Positions 34,322 through 59,829 of a stretch of 64,000 nt of DNA are shown one piece after another. Each line of letters starts with the position of its first letter. Positions within the stretch are counted from its first letter, which is position 1. Source of the DNA: Bugula neritina (lineage: Eukaryota; Bryozoa; Gymnolaemata; Cheilostomatida; Bugulidae). A program made the position numbers and the translations under genes. The stretch is taken from NCBI GenBank assembly GCA_964035545.1, contig OZ037765.1, forward strand, positions 32,239,004 through 32,303,003, written 5' to 3'. Below the pieces are notes generated by a model. It searched no databases. It was not told where the DNA came from and saw only the letters and a program-made list of their open reading frames with translations.

Positions 34322-35575
34322 TTAATACGAGCCACTGTACTCAGGTGCAGGGTGACTCAGAGATAAAGAATGTCTGTTTAAACTAGTGATGCCTTCTTCT
34401 GGTTGATTTACCATAACATAGTCAGAAGGTCCTAATGAGTCTGGAGATGTTGGTAAGTATAGCAGGGGAGCAGGTAAACTAGAGGTAGTTGAGGAATGGA
34501 GATCATCTCCCCTCTCTTTACTGACCAATGAAGGAGTGCTGCTAGTTATTGTCAGGTCTTCATTTTCTTGAAGATCTTCAAAGTCTTCTGAGATTAGTGT
34601 GAGTTGATCTTACAACAAAATTTCTATCAGTTAAAAAAAATTTTGGGAGAATTAATTTTCTATCTTGGAATTGAAAAAAAAATTCCGCTAAGAAAAATAT
34701 TTTGCAAAGCAGAGAATTGAAGTTAATGTAGAAAAATGACTATAATTACCATGATCGAGATTGAATTAATACTCACCTTCATTTCTCTGGTTAAGTAATA
34801 GGGAGTCAGTAAATGCTTTGACGTTCTGGTTAGGTGATGGAAAGTATTGCTGGATCGCAGATAGTTGTGCTTAAAAAAACAAAAACTTGCAGATAACAGC
34901 AAAATACATCATGGTTGTCCGTTGTAGGCAAAGCAAAAAATTCTATGACAGATTTTCTTTGTGGTGAAACTGAATTTTCTGTATAACATAACAGAGGCAA
35001 TGATTTCAAGAGAGAAAATATAGCAAATAAACAGTCTAAACAAACCTGTTATTGCTTCCCATTTCCTTTGGTGTCCAGCATAAGAGCGACAGAGCATGAC
35101 AATACTCACAATAAGCAGAAGTATGATAACTCCACACAGTACCACCGGTATTACAGAAATGATGGGCTTTTCACTTTTTGGCAGCAATATTGCCTCTTCT
35201 TGTAAATGTAGCTTTTTTTCTTCAAGTGTATAGCTGGAAGCTTCATAAGGATATAAGCTTTTGGATTCTTCACTTTTTAGTGGGTCTTCACTTTTTAATG
35301 AGTCTTCACTTTTTAGTGGCAATACTGTCACTTCTAGTGAATCTGGTATTTCGAAGTCCTCTTCAAGTGTATAGCTGGAAACTTCATAAGGATATAAACT
35401 CGTGCGATCTTCCTCATAAAGCTCTGCACTGAATTCATCAAATGGGACAACCCCAGTATCAAGATCATAAACTACAAAGAAAAATATAATAAATTAATAA
35501 AACAAACTAAATAAGCTCTAGCATTGCTATTGGCACAATACTGAGTCTCGCCATTACCTCCTGTTGGGTGATACC
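33611..35575. repeat. Segmental duplication unit carrying gene G exons 2-4
   Basis: Partner of 28611-30405; the offset is exactly 5000 bases at the left edge. Exons 3 and 4 have identical lengths in the two copies (93 and 287 bases), while exon 2 is 132 bases longer here. The signal-peptide exons of F and G lie outside the unit and are much more diverged. Confidence 0.9.
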
Positions 35576-37718
35576 CCCATGTTATCTACTTTCTAATTAA
35601 ACATATTGATGGAATTTAATATAACAAAACAAAAAGTTTTAAGCAAAATAAGAATGCTCCAACCCCCCTATATATATACACACTTTGCCCCACTGTAGGC
35701 CGTAATGTAAATTGTCAGCCATTTTTAATGTGTCTGGGCTGAAGTTTTCAAAGTGCGCTATTGGGTACGATCTATGACACCTCATTGGACATTTATATCC
35801 AATGGATTCATTAAGAGCCCTTTTTTTAATCAAGCAGTGCTTGATTCAAACATACTGTAACCGTACAGGAAGCTTGGACATTTGTAAAAATGGCTGGCAT
35901 TTTATGCTACGGTCTACGGTGCGCAAAGTGTGTCTATATATATAGGGGGATAGACTTTAACAGCTGTTGTTATCAGTGACTATAATATACAGTCAGAACT
36001 ATCTATTATTTTGTTTTAAAATACTAATTAGATTAGCTAGGTATCATTTTGAAAGACGTATGCAGTTGGACTCATTGTTATGGCTAACAGAACTAGCTAA
36101 AAGACTCGTCACGAAATTGTTTAAAAAAGCTGTATGGCAAAATGAATTTCAAATAGAATAGAGTTGAGCTAGAGATTTCTAAACTCAGGTCTTATAGTGC
36201 ATGAGATATTAAAACTCTATAATTAGCTAAAAAGTGCAGTACCACAAAACAAACGAAACAGTGAAATCAGCAAACAAAATATTGATTAAACAGAGACCAA
36301 GTAGCCTACAGATCATTCAGTAGAACGAAAGTTATTGAATTATGTGAAAAAGGGCAGATAATCCTTAACAAGATTATATAACCAAAGTAAATCATACTAA
36401 TAGGATATTGTAGTAACTCCAAACATTGCAAAGCAGGGTCAAGATTTCGGCACTATAATAACAAATGGCTGTGGTAACCAAAAATGATACATGAAATGCC
36501 CCAAGCTCCCCAAATCTGCTACATATATTTAATTGCATATTTTCAAAATTAAATCTTCAAAATTTAGGTATATTTGCTTATTCTACAGCTATAACTTACT
36601 TAATTTCCAACTATTAATTAGTTTTTGTAAATATTGATTTCAGATTCCATAATTGATGACAAGCCCAGCAGAGCTTATAGCACTTTTCCAAAGTTGTAAA
36701 CCCTGATTTTAAAGCAGAAACACACTGCTATGTCTACGGAATGCAAAAGAGTAAAAAACTCACTCCTTACTTTACTCCCTATTATATGCTCACAATAAAG
36801 TATGTATAATCTGCTCCCGTTATATATACTTATCATTCATACTTTTAGGTCTATTATTTAGTCCATACCCTTATTTTTCTTTCTGCTATGCTCCATAGCT
36901 ACCTATAGCTATAACTACTCATAGTTAAAACTATACTGACTTGTGAGTTAAAACATGTATACAGCTATGAGCTCTTCATATATATTGATATCAGCCTAAC
37001 TGTAGCTAGTTCAAACATTTGTTCATGCAGGGCTACCCCCTCTTATTTTAATGTAATATGTTAAGAAACGTAGTTATGTGTGTTGTATGTTAACTATCAT
37101 GCAGCGCTTAACTTTTTGTGTTTCAACAACTTATTGAAGAAAAGGACATGTTTATAATAGTGCGTTACGAAATACTATTCCACTATCTCACATGTTTGAA
37201 TTTGGATAATTTAACATAAATACTGATAACTAACATAGTTACTATAATAGTAATAGTTATATTCTACCTCTTACTGGTGAAGCATTATTTTTTAGTCATT
37301 CAGCATATTGCGATGAAAGCTTTGAAAGGTAGCCTAATTTTCCTACCTCTTTAGTGTACGGGATGCTCTGATTGATCTGGTGTTTTTCCATGTATTTGTT
37401 TGTCTACAGTTAAACTGATTTTGAGTTGAGCAGATGAACTGGCTCAGAGTGGTTTCCATGTATCAAACTGAGTGAACTGCTGAACTGAGAATTATACATG
37501 GAGACTCGGCACTCACCATGCAGAGGCTTGCCATCATCATTTACTATGTGTGAGAAGTCGTCCCATTTTTTGCAAACAAATGAGTCATCTTTATTGCTAT
37601 ACTCCACCTGCTCATGAGAATGTTCCTCAATGGTACATTGATCTCTACAGGCAGCTGACATAAGTAGCAGTTGCAAAACTAAATAGAGAAATGCTTGTAT
37701 GCTTTTTCTTGTCGCCAT
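34322..37718 (-). CDS. Cluster gene G: type I membrane protein, longer paralogue of F
   Basis: Family not recognised. Exons 37517-37718, 35046-35471, 34777-34869 and 34322-34608 (all phase 1) give 335 aa. A signal peptide (MATRKSIQAFLYLVLQLLLM) precedes AACRDQCTIEE and SFVCKKW, which align with the Cys-containing start of gene F. The stalk contains an internal repeat, SLYPYEVSSYTLEE then SLYPYEASSYTLEE, separated by short LKSE repeats (SEDSLKSEDPLKSEE). The TM helix (ISVIPVVLCGVIILLLIVSI) and juxtamembrane CRSYAGHQRKW match gene F. The tail keeps LLYLPTSPDSL, an ITIM-like SDYVMV, SLNRHSL and the terminal YSGSY. The 93-base exon between TM and tail is conserved too. Ligand and partner unknown. 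Confidence 0.78.
35664..35949. mobile_element. 286-bp MITE with CCCCCTATATATATA termini
   Basis: Left end CCCCCCTATATATATACACA, then CTTTGCCCCACTGTAGGCCG; the right end is the imperfect inverse (CGGTGCGCAAAGTGTGTCTA, TATATATAGGGGG). Internal arms GTCAGCCATTTTTA and TAAAAATGGCTGGC continue the inverted repeat. It lies in intron 1 of gene G, about 190 bases upstream of the TM exon and so just outside the F/G duplication unit. No coding capacity. Confidence 0.85.
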
Positions 37719-37739
37719 TTTGTCTTCTTTCCAATCTAC

Positions 37740-39617
37740 TTACATGCAAAGTTGGGAAGTAGATCTATAAATACACAACAAAACATTAACCAAGATACAT
37801 TAATGGATATTTGCATAATTACAATATAATATATTGTAATATATATATGCTCTCACTTTATGCTTAGCTATATAAGTACTATAATATGATACCATTTTGT
37901 GGTATGTTATAATACTACTGCTCTATAATAGTTATATAACATTATATTATTCTGTGGTTTAATACAATACTAGTATTTTAATGCATCATATTGTACTATT
38001 TTTATGTAATACACCTACTTTAAGAGGCAAAAAGTAAAAGAAATAGTTTTGTGATTTATTGTTTTTGTTACACTCCGCCTTATACAAACCAACTTAAAAT
38101 CTTTTACTCAAATAAAAAAAGACTACAATTTTACTATCCTAACATACCTGTAAACAGAAGTTTCTTATTATTGAAGCTATTAGCCACCTCTTCAGTCAAT
38201 AGTAAAGTGCCTAAATGTTATAGTGTTTTACTCAAATTAAAAATTTTATCTCAATCTTTGGTAAATTGCAAGTAATACTTAGTATGTGGCTGATAACATT
38301 GCTTTATCATTATAAAGTATACACATGAAGTATATTGTGGGCAACTATTTGAATGTTTACCCACGATATGTTTTCTGAGGTAATAGACACAGTAAACATT
38401 GGAATGGCTCATTCAACAGAAGTGTGAAAGCTTTCGACAAATTGCCTTCGTATGAAATAAGTTTTGTCAAAAGTCTTCATTAATGACCTTAACTGAACAC
38501 TCCCCATCTGCTTCTTTCTCAGATAGTAATGCGTGCAGCCATAGCAAGTATTTAAGTTATTAAAATTAATAAACCGCAGCTTCTAATAAATTTCTTGAAT
38601 ATTATAGAATCAACAATTGTTACAATCGTATATTATTTTGAAACAACTCTGTAAAAGCTATATTATTTGAGTTGCATCAGTTATCCTAACCAAACGCCAT
38701 CTCTTTAGTATTATGTGAAAAAAAACATATCTTTCATAGAGAATTATTTGTGCTATAAATGCATTTAGCATGAGGAGGTAGCTTTGTGGGGGGAACAACA
38801 CATAAACATCTGTGAACAATTTGAAACTTAAACAGTTGATTAAACAATTATATGCACTACCTTATAGTGGTTAGTCCCAGTTGGTACACGTGCATCTGAT
38901 TATCTATCAGGTGGCATTGTGCTGGTTGCATTTACTAACAACTTGCAAAAAGATCCTATAATATTAAAAGTGACCGAAAGTGTTTCTGTTAGTGTATATT
39001 TGCTAATAAAATAATCAATTAATAAAAATGTTCTATTGTTATATTTCTTATTCGATTGATAATAAGATGGTTAATAGAACAGTTTCTATTATTGTCATTG
39101 ATGATATAAGGAGCCATAACAACAATATTATGATTCCTTTTACAAAAATCTTAAAGAATATGCGATATTGTAGGCATATATTATATGTAATAGTTTAGAT
39201 TTTATTAGTAAGCATATTAACTACAATATACTAGCAGCCAGCTAGCCGAAAGCTAATTACTCTACCATTGAATACGACACTGATGTTACAGCAGTTGCAT
39301 AACCTTATAGTATAATAAAATAACTGTTATACTAATAAGTACTGATAGTTGATTTATATCAAAGGCTGCAATGATGATTAGTTACAAAATTGATGTTAAT
39401 TAATATTTCACAAGTATTTTGTTTGTTAAATTATGAAAATAGTTCTATAAGGGACATTGAGCCATCGTGATTAAATATTTCCCACTTCCTTCTCTGTTAT
39501 ACCGAGCTGGTTCTGTATTACTGGTAGAGGTCATCCGGAGGTCACAAGGCGAAATTGATTGAGGCTCACATTGTGGGTAGAAAAACATAATAACGTAGTT
39601 AAGTTCCTGTCTTGCAC
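37740..39617. other. Intergenic between genes G and E
   Basis: AT-rich, with palindromic AT tracts (about 37810-37850, ATATAATATATTGTAATATAT). No exon that I can support; the + strand frame at 38051-38275 has no conserved features. Confidence 0.5.
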
Positions 39618-39705
39618 TTAATTGCTGTTGTTTAGCATGTAGTTACTGTTGTTTAGCATGTAGTTGCTGTTGTTTAGCATGTAGTTACTGTTGTTTAGCA
39701 TGTAG
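39618..39705 (-). repeat. 21-bp in-frame coding repeat at the C-terminus of gene E
   Basis: Four nearly identical 21-base units (minus strand TACATGCTAAACAACAGTAAC) encode YMLNNSN four times and run straight into the stop codon. The units keep the frame, so copy-number changes would only lengthen or shorten the tail end. Confidence 0.92.
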
Positions 39706-42240
39706 TCCCTGCCAACTGGCAGACATGGTAAAGAGTGGATGTTCAGTGAAAGAGAATTAGACTTGTGAAGACAGTCACAACTCAGGTCGTGTCTGAGGGG
39801 CTGAGGAGAACTGCCAGCAGACCAGCTGCTGCCGGAGTTGGTGGATGCAGTTGGATGGTTGAGACTGCCAAGACTGGATCTGAGAGAGTAGATGAAGATG
39901 GACAGGCCAGATGAAGATCCATCAGAGGAACGCCAGCTGGTTCTGTAAGAAGTTTGAGGATGGTGTTCTGGTACGCCAGTCATGAAAATCCCTGAAGTGG
40001 TTTCCTCAAACTTCATCAGTTTTTTTAACTGATCAGTTTTTCTCACTGCAACACATTTCAATGAGTTTAGGGGGATAATCAAATGAGATTTATAGCATTT
40101 TAGACCTTAAAAACATTGTGCAGTATTTCAGTAACTTTTAACATGGAGATCAAGTCATGTTGGATAAAACTTTTGTTTGCATTCCCAACTAAACTTTTGT
40201 AACTAAAACCAGAACATTAGAACTGCAATTAAAATTTAAAGCAGTCAATAGTTTCAAAAAATCACATCCAATTTTAAAGCTTTTCGGAACACATAACTTT
40301 CCACCTTTTATTTGGTTAGTTTTGTGTTATTCACTACACATACTTCCCATGGTCTATAGCAGATGCTCGCAGGGATAGATTTGTGGTTTCATCTGATTGA
40401 CATTGCTCCCACCATGAGTGAAAAATTCATTCCATAATGCTAGTTTGGGAGTTGCAATAATGTCAACTAGAGTTCGTTGCTATACCCATTAACTATAACT
40501 AGTATAGATGTGAATCATGCTTCCAATTGTTATGGTCATAGTCAGCATCTATATATAATATTGTCATAGTTCTTGCTAACAGTTAGTCTGTATAGATATA
40601 GATTTGTCACCACAATTTATATTTTTCCTCCTACTCGTGTTACCAGAAAGATACTGATATTTATTAAGTTTACAACTTATATGGTATAAACTATAACATA
40701 TACTATGAGATCATGCATATACACTGTGTTATAATAATTTAAGCTAATAAATTCTAACTTCCTAATTATTTTGATTTATGTAATAAAACCTATTTGTAAA
40801 AGTACTAGCTATAACTTTTCTGTTGCATCTGGGTTTATTTGTGTTATTGTTATGTACTTGTTTTCATCTTGTTATAGGTTATTATAAGGTCAACATCAAT
40901 TCAGCATTACAGAAGCTACAGACAGACTCTTGCACTTTGCTATATACCTGTTTTGTGTTTTCAAGCTGAAAATTAGTTAATTGTTGCTTTACCTGCATGC
41001 ACTGGTATTTGGGAAAAAATAAAATTTCCTTAAACTTCAATACATTCAATATATATAATTGTTGACAATCGATAAAAGCTGTCTGTTATCTAAACCAAAC
41101 TTGCCTTGTCTTAAGGTTATATGCAGGAACTAAACCTTTCGAGTGGCCCATCTAGACTAAATAGTATGACTCACCCCCAGACAAGCAATGCTGTCTTTAA
41201 AGTTGTTTCAATGGCCATAATATTATTATAAGCAAAACTATAGAGATTACCATGAATAATGATGGTGTATTTGTCATCATAAATAGTGCAGTTATTGTTG
41301 AAAAAAATCACAGATTGCCGTGACTACATTTTATTGCAAGGTAAGTTAAACAGTTGACTGCATAACATATTGCAATAACCTTACTATACTCTTATAACAG
41401 ACAGCATTTAATAGTTGGGCAATTCCAAGTTCTATTGAAGAAAATGCGTTTAAAATTAGCAATTCACAGAAAGGTTATTTGCGATACTGCATGTTTAAAG
41501 TAAGACAACTTCTTTGCAACAGCTTTATGTTAACCTGAGTGTAAATTGCGGCATTTTTCGAGCAATTTTTATTGAATCTTGGATTAAATGATTATGGGGC
41601 CAGTGCCATTAATTGTCAACAAAATTTTTTCAATGCCCAAAAAGCCTATAACATTCAATTAGCTACATGAGCAGTTATATCCATGAAACACCAAAACTTT
41701 AATAAAATATTGCAACACTATCCACAAAGTATAACTTTTCAAGTGAATGGGTGAAAGCTATATTTAGCTTGTGTTACAGCTGCATGAAAATTGTAATGTT
41801 ATACAACACTGGATTATACCATGACTCATAAACAATGACTCAGGCTGATATAATTTCTACAGGGAAGTGTATGTTATACTAAGAGTTAAGAAAGCTCACA
41901 ATTTATAAATAGCTGAGAAATTTGATAGCTGATACTAATTTTTTGACAAAAATGAAACATTCTTAAACAAACAAATTTTAGTTCTGAAATTACCTCATGC
42001 AGTGACGTGTTGTTATAGTTATAAACGCATTGTAATGAGTAGGTAACACAGCCATGAAAACATAACATATCTATTAGATTAGAGAACATTCTGAAAAGAG
42101 TACAAGTGACCTTGCAACATATACTCACCAGAGCAAAACCAAGGTTTGATGCTTCTCTTCTTGAGAATTGTCAGCGTAGCAAACATCAGCATGATGGTGC
42201 CACAGGGAGCCAACAGGATGAAGGCCCACTCCCAAACCAT
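39618..42240 (-). CDS. Cluster gene E: single-pass membrane protein with long Ser-rich tail
   Basis: Family not recognised; a diverged relative of A-D. Exons 42129-42240 and 39618-40045 join in phase 1 to 179 aa. The ATG lies 2 bases after an acceptor (GGTTATTAG). Only three residues precede the TM helix (WAFILLAPCGTIMLMFATLTI), followed by LKKR, so it should be N-out, C-in with essentially no ectodomain. The tail has a first box SSSGLSIFIYSLRSS, a central SSPQPLRHDL (as DPQPLT in A and B), and a second box SNSLSLNIHSL. After these it ends in four in-frame copies of the heptapeptide YMLNNSN, encoded by a 21-base repeat. A possible 5' UTR exon ends at about 43408 (CAAAACAG-GTAACAG). The intron between the exons is about 2.1 kb with no other exon seen. 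Confidence 0.65.
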
Positions 42241-43407
42241 TTCTAATAACCTTTAGGCTAGCAGTTGTAGTTAACAATCATACTCATGTGGAAAAAAAAG
42301 CTGTCGTTGCTATAGTTACGCTACAGACACATTATTGTTGTGAGACACTTCGTCAGCACAACTTTCAGCCTTAAAGTGCAGCAACTAAATGAGTACTTTT
42401 GTTATATAAAACCAGGAAAAATTGCATCAATTTGCAAAAGCTGTAACCAAATACAATGTAATAGATACTCGCCCAAATCAGAATCTGATGTTTTTGTAAT
42501 TAATACAAATTTACAAACATGACCTTTAACCTATGTAATATACTTATTTTGTATCAAATGAGAATAGAATATACAAAAAGGTCAGTTTAACACAAAATAT
42601 AGACTACTTTATCACTAAGTGCAATTTTGATACACACATGCAGGTAGGCTATAGTTATTTGTTACATTTCTTATTTCTAACAGCAAAAATCATTCACCCA
42701 TGCAAAGTATGTAGATAAAGAAATATAACAAAATCATCTATGGGGTTATTTTAATTCTATGATCATCTTCATTTTAAATATGACAACTCTTTGCTATGCA
42801 CTAGGTATGCCAAAAATTGTTTGTAAAAAACAATTATATCTGTACATATCTTGCATTTAGTCAAAATAGTTACTGAATTGGATATTATGGTAACAAAGAA
42901 AACTTAATGTAATTGTGGCTTTTGGTTACTCAAAAGAAAATTATTTTTTGGTGCAACCACACCTTGAATGAGCTGCTAAAGTTTATTAAATGAACAAAAA
43001 ATAAAAAGAAACCTGTTGAGTATTAACAATAATTTGTTCAGGGTGATCTCCATTTCACTGTGAGTTTTTCCAGTTTAAGGTTAGAATTGTTTTGATATTA
43101 AATAAAAAAGAAAATGTGCATCTGTTTGCAATTAAACTGGTCAGATGTAGTTTAGATATCCATTTCCAAGTACTTTCTTTTATAATTAAAACAATAAGAG
43201 TTTGAAGAAGCTTCAATCTAATATTGACTTGCTTGCAATTTATCAAGTGAAGAGTGTCAAGAATTTACGTTTAAACGTCGCAGTGGTTTATTATTTCCAT
43301 TCGAATCATTCTTCTTTAAGGAATCAGTTAAATTAAAATCAAATAATGAAGGCCGTTGATGCAATGTCTCCCACAAACTGATTTAAATAAAAGTGGAATT
43401 GCTGTTA

Positions 43408-43530
43408 CCTGTTTTGAAAGTTTTTCGACATAAACTGTGCTTAAAATGGGTGCTACTTAACGTATAACTTGAGGTTCTACTTAAAGAGGTGTACAAAGTA
43501 GTCTGTGTTACAGCATTGAGCTGTCATGTG
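43408..43530 (-). other. Probable 5' UTR exon of gene E
   Basis: A good donor, CAAAACAG-GTAACAG, ends a segment that could join the acceptor 2 bases before the gene E ATG. The small ATG frame inside it (ATGTCGAAAAACTTTC) is not in phase with the TM exon, so the segment would be untranslated or carry an upstream ORF. The 5' limit is a guess. Confidence 0.4.
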
Positions 43531-43539
43531 TCTGCGTAA

Positions 43540-43770
43540 TGTGATGACATCAGTTCCTTTGTTGCACTTCAGTTCTTCAGATTTGCAGACAATAAGATAT
43601 TTACTCGAGAGAATGGCTGAAATAGTTTATTTCGTTGTAAGGTTCTTTAAAATGTTTAAGCTAATTGAGCATGCGTAAAAGTGTGACGTGTGTGTGTGAC
43701 GTGTGGGATGTGTGTGTGACGTGTGTGACATGTGTGACGCGTGCCGCGTGTGCGCGTGTGAGTGAGTGCA
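43540..43770. promoter_or_regulatory. TGACGTG-rich tract upstream of gene E
   Basis: The repeat tract at about 43679-43770 contains several GTGACGTGTG units (TGACGTG is a CREB/ATF-type half site) mixed with GTGTG. About 130 bases closer to gene E there is a palindromic TGATGACATCA. Position just upstream of the likely first exon suggests promoter elements, but the tract may simply be a microsatellite. Confidence 0.4.
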
Positions 43771-44180
43771 TGTGTTTTATATAATATTAATGCTGTAATA
43801 ACAAATAGTGCTAGTAATAAGGACAATAATAAGAATGACAATGGAAATAATAATGTAATTAGTTTATTTCATAAGAAATAGTAATTTAGAGAATAAATTC
43901 ATTATATACATCAATATACAAGTCATATATACAAAAAGTAAAAGTGAAAGGTTCAATATTTTGGAAGTAAATTATGTCGTAACGTTTTAAAAGATAATAC
44001 ACGGCCATGTTTAATTCCTAATCACATAAATAGAGAAATTGACTAGAAATGATACAATACTTGAACGCAGTACATCAGTACCCCTACAGTCACATTATTG
44101 CACACAAATCTAACTATAGTGCATATTTATGGCACACAGTTCTATTTATATCACGCGGTACTGTGTATAGTTGGCAAGAG

Positions 44181-59826
<15,646 letters not shown>

Positions 59827-59829
59827 CTG

